Shown piece after piece: positions 34,699 to 43,295 of a stretch of DNA of 64,000 nt. Numbering within the stretch: the first letter of the stretch is position 1; every line of letters begins with the position of its first letter. The DNA lies in the NCBI RefSeq assembly GCF_008065375.1, contig NZ_VJYI01000003.1, positions 558,001 to 622,000 of the forward strand. Reading direction: 5' to 3'. Made by a program: the position numbers and the translations under genes. The stretch comes from Nonomuraea sp. SYSU D8015. Lineage in GTDB: Bacteria; Actinomycetota; Actinomycetes; Streptosporangiales; Streptosporangiaceae. The notes under the pieces are model-generated. The model made no database searches, was not told the origin of the DNA, and saw only the letters and a program-made list of their open reading frames with translations.

Positions 34699-36081
34699 AT
34701 GCCTCAGCACCGCCGGCTCGAACCGCAGGCGCCCTGGGCCGAGGTCGTCGCCACCCGGGAAGACTGGGACGCGGCGGCCCCCCAGCTGCTGACCACCATG
34801 CTCGGGCACCTCCTCCTCATCCGCGCCTTCGAGGAGTACGTGCTGGACCTGGCGAAGGCCGGGCTGGTGCACGGCCCGGCCCACTCCAGCATCGGACAGG
34901 AGGGCGGCGCGGTCGGCTCGATCCTGCCGCTGGCGGCCGGCGACACGGTCAACGGCTCGCACCGGGGGCATCACCAGTTCCTGGCCAAGGCGCTGGCGTA
35001 CGTGGAGCCGAAGGGCATCGACCCGACCAGGGACTTCTCGCCCGAGGTCCGCGAGGTGCTGCTGCGTACGCTGGCCGAGATCTGCGGCCTGGACCGGGGC
35101 TTCGCCCACGGCCGCGGCGGCTCCATGCACCTGCGCTGGAAGGAGGCGGGCGCCATCGGCACGAACGCCATCGTCGGCGGCGGCGTGCCGTTCGCCGCGG
35201 GCTCGGCGTGGGCCCACCGGCAGGCGGGCACCGGCGCGGTGGCGGTGACGTACCTGGGCGACGGCGCCGCCAACATCGGCTCCACCCTGGAGACGCTCAA
35301 CCTGGCGGCCGCCTGGCGCCTGCCGCTCTGCTTCTTCGTCGAGAACAACCGCTACGCCGTCTCCACCACCGTCGAGGAGGCGACCGGCGAGCCCCGGCTG
35401 TCGGCCCGCGGCCCCGGGTTCGGCGTCGTGAGCTGGAAGGTGGACGGCATGGACGTGCTGGCCGTGCACCTGGCCATGTGGGAGGCGCTCGCGCACCTGC
35501 GGGCGGGGAACGGGCCGGCGCTCATCGAGGCGGACGTGTACCGATATTTCCACCAGAACGGCCCCTTCCCCGGCAGCGCGTTCGGCTACCGGACCAGGGA
35601 GGAGGAGCAAGAGTGGCGCGCCCGCGACCCGATCAAGCAGTTGTCCGGCCACCTGGCGCGCCGCGGCCTCCTCTCCCCGTCCGGCCTCGAGGCCGCCGCC
35701 CGGCGCGCGAACGACCTCATGGCCGACCTCGGCGACACCCTGCTCGAACCCCTTCCGGGCGGCCAGCCAGGACAACGCAGGATCAGGCCGGAGGAATGGC
35801 CCGATCCGGGCTTCGCCCACGTCGGCGTGCGCGGCGACCTCGGCGAGTTCGTGGACGCGCGGCAGGCCGACCGGGTCACGTTCACGGGGAAGCTGGCCGA
35901 GCAGAGGTTCGTCGACGCCGTCGCCGGGGTGATGGCGCGGCGGATGAGCCAGGACGCGTCGATCGTCGTGCTCGGCGAGGACGTGCACCGGCTCAACGGC
36001 GGCACCAACGGCGCCGTCGCCGCCGCTTGGATGAAGGCGTTCCTCGCCCTCCTCCAGGATCCCGTGCGCATCCTGGCCTGA
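34699..36081 (+). CDS. Thiamine-diphosphate dehydrogenase E1, alpha domain with truncated beta domain
   Basis: A 460-aa protein. Residues 30-350 are a full E1-alpha domain of the 2-oxoacid/acetoin dehydrogenase type. HRGHHQFLAKAL is at 88-99, and the ThDP motif runs from GDGAANIGSTLETLNLAAAW (187-206) to ENN (215-217). From about 395 an E1-beta N-terminus starts (KLAEQRFVDAVAGVMARRM, then VLGEDVHRLNGGTNGA). It stops after that block, ending in about 21 unrelated residues. Fused alpha/beta E1 proteins of this family are about 700 aa or more, so roughly 280 residues of beta are missing. Without the beta domain the active site, formed at the alpha/beta interface, is incomplete. No separate beta, E2 or E3 gene is in the window. 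Confidence 0.85.
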   Translation: MPQHRRLEPQAPWAEVVATREDWDAAAPQLLTTMLGHLLLIRAFEEYVLDLAKAGLVHGPAHSSIGQEGGAVGSILPLAAGDTVNGSHRGHHQFLAKALAYVEPKGIDPTRDFSPEVREVLLRTLAEICGLDRGFAHGRGGSMHLRWKEAGAIGTNAIVGGGVPFAAGSAWAHRQAGTGAVAVTYLGDGAANIGSTLETLNLAAAWRLPLCFFVENNRYAVSTTVEEATGEPRLSARGPGFGVVSWKVDGMDVLAVHLAMWEALAHLRAGNGPALIEADVYRYFHQNGPFPGSAFGYRTREEEQEWRARDPIKQLSGHLARRGLLSPSGLEAAARRANDLMADLGDTLLEPLPGGQPGQRRIRPEEWPDPGFAHVGVRGDLGEFVDARQADRVTFTGKLAEQRFVDAVAGVMARRMSQDASIVVLGEDVHRLNGGTNGAVAAAWMKAFLALLQDPVRILA

Positions 36082-36082
36082 G

Positions 36083-36117
36083 CCGTGCCGGGGCCGCGGC
36101 GGGCGGCCCCGGCACGG
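36083..36117. terminator. Perfect 15-bp hairpin between convergent genes
   Basis: CCGTGCCGGGGCCGC (36083-36097) pairs perfectly with GCGGCCCCGGCACGG (36103-36117) around a five-base loop. It is placed directly after the E1 stop and before the end of the minus-strand secreted protein gene. It probably terminates in both directions. Confidence 0.85.
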
Positions 36118-36123
36118 AGTCGC

Positions 36124-37665
36124 CTATGGCGCCGGCGGGACGGTCAGATCGACGTTCACACTCCGCCCGGCCCTGCCGAGGACGGGCGTGGCGTGCTCGA
36201 AGTCCTTGGCCGTCCGGTGCCACGTGATCGATCTGCCGACGGTGTTGATCTCCAGCTTGACGGACGCCGTGTTGAGCCCGTCCAACTGGTACGTCCCGAG
36301 AGTGTTGAAGCCTTCGGGGGCGGCGAGATCACCGGTGCGGGCGTTGAACGCGCGCACGTAGACGTACCCCTGGTACGGCGTTCCGTCAGCCTCGCGGATG
36401 GCGCCGGTGATCTCGCCGGCCGGGCCCAGCGTCATGTCGGCCGTCGCGGGACTGCCGACTCGCGGCCGCACCGGCCGGGCCCTCTGCCTGTCGGTGGCGT
36501 TGCCGGACCAGGTCCAGGCGTAGCGCCCGCCGCTGTCAGAGAACAGAACCGGCCAGTCGTACGGTCCCACGCCGGTGATCTCGTAGATCCCGTTGTCGTC
36601 TACGCACCGGGCGCCCATGCCGGACGAGCCGGGGCCGGGGGGCAGGAGGGACGCGCAGGCGTTGCCGTGCCGGATGGGCTCCTTCGTCGTCCTGTCGGTG
36701 ATCGTGCCCGTGATGGTGGCCGGCGGGTCGAGTTCGATGGGCGGGATGTCCACGGCCTGGCCCAGCGTGGTCGTGATGCGGCGGGCAGCGTACTGGGAGC
36801 CCGTGCCGCCGCTGGTGCCGACCCACTGGATGCCGTACGAGCCGCCCGGCTCGACCAGGAGCGTGAAGGTGTCGGCCGGCAGCTCGCCGATGCGTACCTT
36901 GCCCTCGGCATCGCTCCTGTGCGGGCACGGGTAGGACTTGGCAGAGCCGAAGCGCAGCTTCAGCGGGATGACGCAGGCGTGGGACACCGGCGCCTTGGTG
37001 ACCGCGTCGCGCACGGTGGTCGTGATGGCGGCGGCCGGCTCCAGAGCCGCTGAGGCCCGCGTGGTCTCGCCCAGGCGGACGGCAAGTCCCGTGATCTCCG
37101 TGGAGACGTGCAGCCCGTCCGAGGAGGTGATCGTCGCGGTGTAGTCGCCCTCGCCCAGGCCGCCCAGCTCGATCGCGCCGTTCTCGGCGCCGCACTTCTC
37201 CGCCTGGGACGGTCCGGAGACCTTCGCGCAGACCTCGTTGACCGGCTGCCCCGTGGCCTTGTCGGTCACCTGGAGCGCGATGGCGCCGGGGGTCAGGAGC
37301 CGCTCGTTGACGACCGCCGACCCGCCCTCGGGGACCGTGAAGACGTCAGCTTCCGCGATGGTCGACTTCTGGTAGGCGTACTGTACGCGTCCGCGGTAAT
37401 AGACGCGCACCTTGTAGGTGCCGGCTCTCGGCAGTCGCAAGGTATAGGCGCCCCTGAAGCCCGTTGAGGCGCTTCCGTGCCCGATGCCTGATTCGGCGTC
37501 AACGGCGAGCACCTGGGCACCGAGGGCGGGGGCGCCGGTCTCGTCGACCACCACTCCGGTGATGGTCTCGCCTTCCAGCGCCGCCGCGGGCGCCGGCACG
37601 GCGGCGCCCGCGGCCATGGCTAACAACGCGATCGACATGGAGAGATAACCCCGTCGTGCTCTCAT
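36124..37665 (-). CDS. Secreted protein with multiple carboxypeptidase-regulatory-like (Cna-B/transthyretin-like) domains
   Basis: A 513-aa secreted protein. A signal peptide covers about residues 1-30 (ends APAAA). It is followed by about five prealbumin-like beta-sandwich repeats, each starting with a G-x-VxDE or ITGTITDRTT strand and ending with GxY-x-L/I. The first is GVVVDETGAPALGAQVLAVD; later ones are ITTTVRDAVTKAPVSHACVI, ITGTITDRTTKEPIRHGNAC and ITGAIREADGTPYQGYVYVR. Paired Cys in the middle repeats may form disulfides. There is no sortase motif or catalytic domain, so it is likely structural or adhesive, free or cell-wall associated. ATG 37665 has an excellent AAGGAGG site. Confidence 0.82.
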   Translation of the reverse strand: MRARRGYLSMSIALLAMAAGAAVPAPAAALEGETITGVVVDETGAPALGAQVLAVDAESGIGHGSASTGFRGAYTLRLPRAGTYKVRVYYRGRVQYAYQKSTIAEADVFTVPEGGSAVVNERLLTPGAIALQVTDKATGQPVNEVCAKVSGPSQAEKCGAENGAIELGGLGEGDYTATITSSDGLHVSTEITGLAVRLGETTRASAALEPAAAITTTVRDAVTKAPVSHACVIPLKLRFGSAKSYPCPHRSDAEGKVRIGELPADTFTLLVEPGGSYGIQWVGTSGGTGSQYAARRITTTLGQAVDIPPIELDPPATITGTITDRTTKEPIRHGNACASLLPPGPGSSGMGARCVDDNGIYEITGVGPYDWPVLFSDSGGRYAWTWSGNATDRQRARPVRPRVGSPATADMTLGPAGEITGAIREADGTPYQGYVYVRAFNARTGDLAAPEGFNTLGTYQLDGLNTASVKLEINTVGRSITWHRTAKDFEHATPVLGRAGRSVNVDLTVPPAP

Positions 37666-37883
37666 CGACTCCTCCTTGAGGGCCACCCGTGTGATGAGGT
37701 CGCCCTCACCCTAAGTCGATCTTCAAGCGCCGTGTCGAATGTGTCCGGATGTGGACACGGGACCGAGGGTTGATCGCGGAGCCGGTTCGAAATATGGTGT
37801 TAATCGTTTAACAGCACAGAGCGCTTCGAGGTGAGCTCTCCTCTCCCTCCTGCCGATCAACCGAGATGAATCGCCGCTAGATT

Positions 37884-37901
37884 CCCTATATTCCCATAGG
37901 G
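37884..37901. promoter_or_regulatory. Inverted repeat CCCTAT-N6-ATAGGG upstream of the first LacI gene
   Basis: CCCTAT (37884-37889) and ATAGGG (37896-37901) are perfect arms, extendable by ATT/ATT with one mismatch. They end 22 bases before the LacI ATG at 37924. This is a plausible autoregulatory or promoter-overlapping operator. It is not the usual LacI-type CG-centred palindrome, so the assignment is tentative. Confidence 0.4.
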
Positions 37902-37923
37902 ATTGGTAGGTTATTCGACTAAC

Positions 37924-38925
37924 ATGAGACCAACCGCACGACAAGTGGCCGAGCTCGCGAACGTCTCCGTCGCGACCGTCTCCTACGTGCTCAGCGGCCG
38001 CGACCGCCCTGTGGCCGCCGAGACGAGGCAGCGCGTGCTCGACGCCGCGAGGCAGCTCGGCTACACGCCCAACCAGGCCGCGAGAAGCCTGCGCAAGCGC
38101 CGCACCCAGCGGGTGTGCCTGGTGCTGAGCTCGCTCGGCGGCGTGCCGACCGACGAACGGCTCGCTGCCGACCTGCACGAGATGGCCGACGCGCGCGGCT
38201 ACTCCGTGGTCACACTGGCCGTCTACTCCGAGGCCCGCGCGAAGGCCGCGATCGACGTGCTGCGCGGCGGCATCGCCGACGGCGCGCTGATCAACGTCGT
38301 CGGCGACCACCTCACCCACGACCTGCTCAGCGGGCTCGCCGCCACCGGGCTGCCCATGGTGGTGCTGAGCAACGAGAGCGGGCTGGAGGGCTGCGACGTC
38401 GTCCGCACCCCGGAGACCGAGGCGTGCGAGGAGGCCGTCGAGCACCTGCTGGCGCAGGGCAGGCAGCGCATCGCGTTCCTGGCGCATCGCCACGAGCTCT
38501 ACCGGGACCGGCCGGTCGGCAGGCTGCTCGGCTACACCCGGGCGCTCGACCGGCACGGCGTGAGCGAGCGGATCGTCACCGCGGGGGCGGACGACCGCGT
38601 GGCGGCATACCAGACCGCCACCGACCTGCTGCGTTCTCCCGACCGCCCTGACGCGATCTTCGCGTCCTCCGACCGGGCCGCGATCAGCGCGATCTGGGCC
38701 GCCAGGGACGCCGGGCTGAGCGTGCCGGACGACGTCGCCGTCGTCGGCGTCGGCAACATCGCCGAGGGTCTCATCACCAATCCGCCGCTCAGCACCGTCG
38801 GCCCGCTCCGGGACGACTACGTCGACGTCGTACGGCTGCTGTTCGACCGCCTCCAGGCCGAGGAGGCCCTGCCCGCCCGCGAGATGATCCGATCCTGGAC
38901 CTTCGTGCGGCGGGGCTCTTCCTAG
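37924..38925 (+). CDS. LacI-family transcriptional regulator of the sulfatase/sugar-importer locus
   Basis: A 333-aa LacI/GalR protein. The DNA-binding head is at 4-25 (ARQVAELANVSVATVSYVLSG), the hinge helix near 50 (NQAARSLRKRRT), then the periplasmic-binding-protein-like effector domain, ending EMIRSWTFVRRG. The ATG at 37924 is chosen because LacI heads start two or three residues before the recognition helices; upstream in-frame codons are not conserved. It lies 15 bases ahead of a sugar ABC importer gene on the same strand, so it is probably co-transcribed and controls the importer and sulfatase in response to a saccharide. Confidence 0.93.
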   Translation: MRPTARQVAELANVSVATVSYVLSGRDRPVAAETRQRVLDAARQLGYTPNQAARSLRKRRTQRVCLVLSSLGGVPTDERLAADLHEMADARGYSVVTLAVYSEARAKAAIDVLRGGIADGALINVVGDHLTHDLLSGLAATGLPMVVLSNESGLEGCDVVRTPETEACEEAVEHLLAQGRQRIAFLAHRHELYRDRPVGRLLGYTRALDRHGVSERIVTAGADDRVAAYQTATDLLRSPDRPDAIFASSDRAAISAIWAARDAGLSVPDDVAVVGVGNIAEGLITNPPLSTVGPLRDDYVDVVRLLFDRLQAEEALPAREMIRSWTFVRRGSS

Positions 38926-38939
38926 AAGGGAAATGCGAG

Positions 38940-40208
38940 ATGTCCCCCACTCTCTCCCGCCGTGATCTGCTCCGCCTGGCCGGGGCGGCCGCCGCCGTTC
39001 CCGTCCTGTCCTCCTGCGCGGGCGCCCCGACCGCACAGAACACCGCCATTCCCGGCACGTTCACGATCTACTGGAACGCCGGCCACGACTACCAGGCCTA
39101 TCGCAAGGTGATCGCCGAGTTCGAGCAGGCCAACAAGGTCAAGGTCAACCTGCAGAAATACCAGTGGCCCGACCTGCGCACCAGGCTGCTGGCCGACTTC
39201 GCCTCGGGCACCGTGCCCGACCTGGTCGAGGAGCCCGGCGGATGGGTGCAGGAGTTCGCGATCTCCGGCAACGCCCGACCCCTGCAGGATTTCGTCGACC
39301 GCGACGGCCAGGCGATGGGCTTCCCGTCGGACTGGCAGCCGGTGACGGTCGAGCGCAACTCGTACCAGGGCAAGGTCTACGGCGTGCAGCTGCACTTCAC
39401 GTGCAACACGCTCCTCTACAACAAGGCCATGCTGCGGGAGGCCGGGGTCGAGGTGCCCACCACCTGGGAGGAGTTCCTGGCCGCCGCCCAGAAGCTGACC
39501 AAGGACGGCGTGTACGGCGTCGCGCTCAACCAGGACCACACCTACGTATGGCCATGGCTGAACCAGGCCGGCGTCACCCCCTACGACCCGCAGACCGGCA
39601 AGGTCATGACGCCGGCGGCGGACGCGGTAGCCGCCCTGCAGTTCCAGGCCGACCTGGTCCACAAGCACAAGGTGGCGCCCGTGCCCGTGTCGGGCACCGA
39701 CTACTCCGGCCCACAGAAGCTGTTCTCCGCCAAGCGCGCCGCGATGATCCTCACCGGCCCCTGGGACCTGGACCCGATCAGGAAGACCAGTCCCGACATC
39801 GAGCTGGGCGTCGCCCCGCCACTGAAGCACAAGGTGCAGGCCACCCAGGCGGCCGGGGTGAGCATGTTCGTGCCCGCCAAGGCCGCCAGGCCCGAGCTGT
39901 CGTGGGACTTCATCAAGCGCATCACGGCGATCGAGGTCGAGCAGGCCGTCACCAAGGAGACCGGCATGCTCATGCCGCGCGTCTCCTGGACGAAGCTGCC
40001 CGAGGTGCAGTCGGACGACGTCATCAAGGTGTTCGCCGACGCGCTCCCCACCGCGAAGGACAACGGCCAGCAGGTGCGGCTCACCGGGCAGCTCGGCAAG
40101 TGGGAGGAGCAGCTCAAGGTCATGTACCAGCAGGTGCTCATCCAGAACCAGCCGGCCGCCGAGGCACTCGCCGCGTTCGCGAAGTCGGCGGAGGGCTTCC
40201 TCACGTGA
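38940..40208 (+). CDS. Sugar ABC transporter substrate-binding lipoprotein (Tat-exported)
   Basis: A 422-aa extracellular solute-binding protein of the carbohydrate family (SBP type 1). The N-terminus has a twin-arginine motif (RRDLLRL, residues 7-13) followed by a lipobox LSSC with Cys26. It is therefore folded before export and then lipid-anchored. The mature part begins with the strand FTIYWNAGHDYQAYRKVIAEFE, and VEEPGGWVQEFA and GVQLHFTCNTLLYNKAML are typical of the family. It delivers a saccharide to the two permeases that follow (4-base overlap). No ATPase is in the cluster. A shared MsiK-type ATPase elsewhere is expected, as usual in actinomycetes. Confidence 0.93.
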   Translation: MSPTLSRRDLLRLAGAAAAVPVLSSCAGAPTAQNTAIPGTFTIYWNAGHDYQAYRKVIAEFEQANKVKVNLQKYQWPDLRTRLLADFASGTVPDLVEEPGGWVQEFAISGNARPLQDFVDRDGQAMGFPSDWQPVTVERNSYQGKVYGVQLHFTCNTLLYNKAMLREAGVEVPTTWEEFLAAAQKLTKDGVYGVALNQDHTYVWPWLNQAGVTPYDPQTGKVMTPAADAVAALQFQADLVHKHKVAPVPVSGTDYSGPQKLFSAKRAAMILTGPWDLDPIRKTSPDIELGVAPPLKHKVQATQAAGVSMFVPAKAARPELSWDFIKRITAIEVEQAVTKETGMLMPRVSWTKLPEVQSDDVIKVFADALPTAKDNGQQVRLTGQLGKWEEQLKVMYQQVLIQNQPAAEALAAFAKSAEGFLT

Positions 40209-41077
40209 GACCCCGCACTCTGCAGGGCCGCTACGCCCAGACGGCGTACCTGTTCCTCATTCCGGCGATCCTGTTCTTCGCGGCCTTCTTCTACCTGCCC
40301 ATCGGCAACGTGATCGCCACGAGCTTCCGCACCGGTCCACAGGCCGACCAGTGGACCGGGCTCGGCAACTACGCCCAGGCGCTGGCCGATCCGGCGGTGC
40401 GGCACTCGTTCCTGGTCACGGCCGTGTTCGCCGTCATGGTGGTGGTCGGGTCGATCGTCCTCGGGCTGGCCCTGGCACTCGCGCTGGACCAGCCGCTCAA
40501 GGGCCGGGTGGCCTTCCGGGTGGTGCTGCTGGTGCCCTACCTGACGTCGGTGGCGATCGTCGGGCTGCTGTGGCGCAACATCCTCGACCCGGAGCTGGGC
40601 GTGCTCAACCGGGTGCTGCTCGCGCTCGGGCTGCCCGGGCAGCAGTGGCTCAACACCGCGCCGCTGCTCACGATCATCGCCGTCACGCTGTGGCAGAATG
40701 TCGGCTACACGATGGTGCTGTTCCTGGCCGGGCTGCAGGGCATCCCCGAGACCTACCAGGAAGCCGCCAAGATCGACGGGGCGGACGCCTGGAAGCGGTT
40801 CTGGCGGATCACCCTGCCGCTGCTGGCGCCGACGACGTTGTTCGTGTCCGTGATGGCGGTGATCTCAGGGCTGCAGGCGTTCGGGCAGGCGTACATCATC
40901 ACCAACGGCGGGCCCGGCGACGCCACAGATCTGTCGGTCTTCCACATCTTCAACGTCGCCTTCCGCGCCCGGGACTTCGGCTACTCCTCCGCGCAGTCGG
41001 TGCTGTTGCTGATCGTGATCGTCGCGTTCACCCTGGTCCAGCTGCGGGCCGGGCGGCGCGGGGAGGTCACCTACTGA
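40205..41077 (+). CDS. Sugar ABC transporter permease (MalF/LacF type)
   Basis: A 290-aa membrane protein with six helices. The GTG start at 40205 overlaps the previous stop by GTGA. The first helix is TAYLFLIPAILFFAAFFYLP. The cytosolic EAA loop that docks the ATPase is EAAKIDGADAWKRFWRITLP near 190-210. It pairs with the next permease in the membrane to form the channel of the carbohydrate importer. Its stop overlaps the next gene's start (TGATG), so the three transporter genes are coupled. Confidence 0.93.
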   Translation: MRPRTLQGRYAQTAYLFLIPAILFFAAFFYLPIGNVIATSFRTGPQADQWTGLGNYAQALADPAVRHSFLVTAVFAVMVVVGSIVLGLALALALDQPLKGRVAFRVVLLVPYLTSVAIVGLLWRNILDPELGVLNRVLLALGLPGQQWLNTAPLLTIIAVTLWQNVGYTMVLFLAGLQGIPETYQEAAKIDGADAWKRFWRITLPLLAPTTLFVSVMAVISGLQAFGQAYIITNGGPGDATDLSVFHIFNVAFRARDFGYSSAQSVLLLIVIVAFTLVQLRAGRRGEVTY

Positions 41078-41880
41078 TGCGCGTCCTTCTCTACGGGCTG
41101 CTCGGGCTGGCCTCCCTCATCACGGTGGTGCCGCTGCTCTACATGGTGTCGCTGTCGCTGCAGACCGAGGCCGAGACGCTGTCGGCGAACGCGGTGCTCG
41201 TTCCCGACGCGCCCCAATGGGGCAACTACGCCGAGTTGTTCACCCGCGCGCCGTTCGGCAACTTCATCGTCAACAGCCTCGTCGTGGCGGGCGGCATCAC
41301 CCTCGCCCACCTGCTGTTCGACCCGCTCGTCGGGTACGTCTTCGCCAAGTTCCGCTTCCCGCTGCGCAACACGCTGTTCGTGGCGTTGCTGGCCACGGCC
41401 ATGGTGCCGTTCTTCGTGCGGATGATCCCGCTGTACGTGCTGATGGCCAACATGCAGTGGCTCAACACGTACCAGGCGCTCATCACGCCGTTCCTGATGG
41501 ACGCGTTCGGGATCTTCCTCATGCGGCAGTTCATCCAGCCCATCCCCGACGACCTGATCCACGCGGCCCGCATCGACGGCGCCTCGGAGCTGCGCATCTA
41601 CTGGAGCGTCATCCTGCCGCAGACCCGGCCCGCGCTGGCCGTGCTGGGGCTGTTCACGTTCGTCTTCCAGTGGAACGAGTTCCTCTGGCCGCTGGTCGCC
41701 ACCACGACGCCGGAGATGCGTACCATCCCGGTCGGGTTGACGCTCTTCAACCAGGAGTACTTCACGCTGTGGCACCTGACGGCCGCGGGCTCGGTGATCC
41801 TCTTCGTCCCCACCGCCGTCCTGTTCCTCTTCACCCAGCGTTACTTCGTCCGCGGCATCGCCCTGACCGGCCTTCGATAG
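41077..41880 (+). CDS. Sugar ABC transporter permease (MalG/LacG type)
   Basis: A 267-aa membrane protein with six helices, starting MRVLLYGLLGLASLITVVPL. The EAA-type loop is HAARIDGASELRIYWSVILP near 165-185, with Pro and Gly at the expected positions. The C-terminus LFTQRYFVRGIALTGLR is typical of MalG-like proteins. It is the second channel subunit of the sugar importer. It is followed 10 bases later by the sulfatase gene, which shares the operon and probably acts on the imported saccharide. Confidence 0.93.
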   Translation: MRVLLYGLLGLASLITVVPLLYMVSLSLQTEAETLSANAVLVPDAPQWGNYAELFTRAPFGNFIVNSLVVAGGITLAHLLFDPLVGYVFAKFRFPLRNTLFVALLATAMVPFFVRMIPLYVLMANMQWLNTYQALITPFLMDAFGIFLMRQFIQPIPDDLIHAARIDGASELRIYWSVILPQTRPALAVLGLFTFVFQWNEFLWPLVATTTPEMRTIPVGLTLFNQEYFTLWHLTAAGSVILFVPTAVLFLFTQRYFVRGIALTGLR

Positions 41881-41890
41881 GAGTCGTTTC

Positions 41891-43252
41891 TTGCGTCCGA
41901 ACGTGATCGTCGTCTTCACCGACCAGCAGCGGTGGGACACCGTCGGCCCGCTCACGCCCAACCTCGAAAGGATGGCCAGGTTCGGCACGCAGGCCACGGT
42001 CGCGCTCACCCCCCAGCCGGTGTGCGCGCCCGCCCGCGCCGCCCTGCAGACGGGCCGCTACCCGACCACGACCGGCGTCTACCGCAACGCCCGCGTCCTG
42101 CCGCCCGAGGAGCGGACGCTGGCGCACCACTTCGGCGCGGCCGGCTACGCCACCGGCTACATCGGCAAGTGGCACCTGGCCGGCAGCGAACCGGTCCCGC
42201 CGGAGGAACGCGGCGGCTACCAGTCGTGGCTCGCCGCAAATGCCCTGGAACACACCTCGGACGCGTATCGCACCATCGTCTACGACGAGGCGAACGACCC
42301 CGTCCTGCTGCCCGGCTACCGCTCCGACGCCCTCGTGGACGCCGCCATCAGATTCGTGGCCGACCACCACGACGAGCCGTTCTACCTGTTCGTGTCGTTC
42401 CTGGAGCCCCACCACCAGAACGAGGTGGACAACTATCCCGCGCCCGACGGCTACGAGGAGCGCTACCAGGGCACCTGGATGCCACCCGACCTGGCCGCCC
42501 TCGGCGGCACCGCCCACCAGCACATGGGCGGCTACCTGGGCCAGGTCAAGCGCCTGGACGAGGGCCTCGGCCGGCTCCTGGACGCGCTCCGCAGCATGGA
42601 CCTGCTGGACGACACGATCGTGGCGTACACCTCCGACCACGGCAACCACTTCAAGACCCGCAACGGCGAGTACAAACGCTCCTGCCACGACGCCTCCCTC
42701 CGGGTGCCGCTGGCGCTGCGCGGCCCGGGCTTCGACGGCGGCGGCGCGATCTCCCGCCCGGTCAGCACCATCGACCTGCCGCCCACCCTCCTGGAGGCGG
42801 CCGGATTGCCGGTGCCGGACGAGATGCAGGGCCGTTCGTTCCTGCCCCTGCTCCGCGACCCGCGCGCCGCCGACTGGCCTTCGGAGGTGTTCTTCCAGGT
42901 CAGCGAGTCGGAGGTGGGCCGCGGCATCCGCACGTCCCGCTGGAAGTACTACGCGGTCGCCGAACACGCCCACCCGTGGGACGACCCGTCCGCCGACCGC
43001 TACCGCGAGCAGGCGCTGTACGACCTGGAGAACGACCCGCACGAACTGGTCAATCTGGCCGGGTTCCCGTCGCACGCGGAGGTGGCGGCGCAGCTGCGGG
43101 AGCGCCTGCGGCGGAGGATCGCGGAGGCGGAGGGCGCCGAGCCGGTGATCGAGCCGGCGGTCGGCCGTCCCGGCCGGGTCCAGGCGATGCCCGATCCGGA
43201 GGTCCGCCTCCGCGGCCCCAAGCCGGTCCGCTTCGGCCACCAGCGCAAGTGA
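41891..43252 (+). CDS. Sulfatase (formylglycine-dependent, alkaline phosphatase superfamily)
   Basis: A 453-aa sulfatase with no signal peptide. The maturation motif C45-A-P-A-R49 (in QPVCAPARAALQTGRYP) provides the Cys to be converted to formylglycine. Metal ligands include the DQQ near the N-terminus and YTSDHGNH mid-protein; GKWHL is also present. The start is a TTG at 41891, with AGGAG eight bases upstream. It gives the family's standard first residues MRPNVIVVFTDQQRWD. It cleaves sulfate esters. The absence of a signal peptide, together with the importer upstream, suggests that a sulfated mono- or oligosaccharide is imported and desulfated in the cytosol. A formylglycine-generating enzyme must be encoded elsewhere. 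Confidence 0.92.
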   Translation: MRPNVIVVFTDQQRWDTVGPLTPNLERMARFGTQATVALTPQPVCAPARAALQTGRYPTTTGVYRNARVLPPEERTLAHHFGAAGYATGYIGKWHLAGSEPVPPEERGGYQSWLAANALEHTSDAYRTIVYDEANDPVLLPGYRSDALVDAAIRFVADHHDEPFYLFVSFLEPHHQNEVDNYPAPDGYEERYQGTWMPPDLAALGGTAHQHMGGYLGQVKRLDEGLGRLLDALRSMDLLDDTIVAYTSDHGNHFKTRNGEYKRSCHDASLRVPLALRGPGFDGGGAISRPVSTIDLPPTLLEAAGLPVPDEMQGRSFLPLLRDPRAADWPSEVFFQVSESEVGRGIRTSRWKYYAVAEHAHPWDDPSADRYREQALYDLENDPHELVNLAGFPSHAEVAAQLRERLRRRIAEAEGAEPVIEPAVGRPGRVQAMPDPEVRLRGPKPVRFGHQRK

Positions 43253-43295
43253 CCTTGCCTTCCGTTCGGCGGTGGCCGAGGGGAAGATGGGGTGT

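Noticed and set aside
41077..42009. Gln/His/Arg-rich minus-strand frame opposite the second sugar permease
   Set aside because: It is antisense to a permease with clear EAA loop and helices. Its composition is that expected from the complement of hydrophobic codons.
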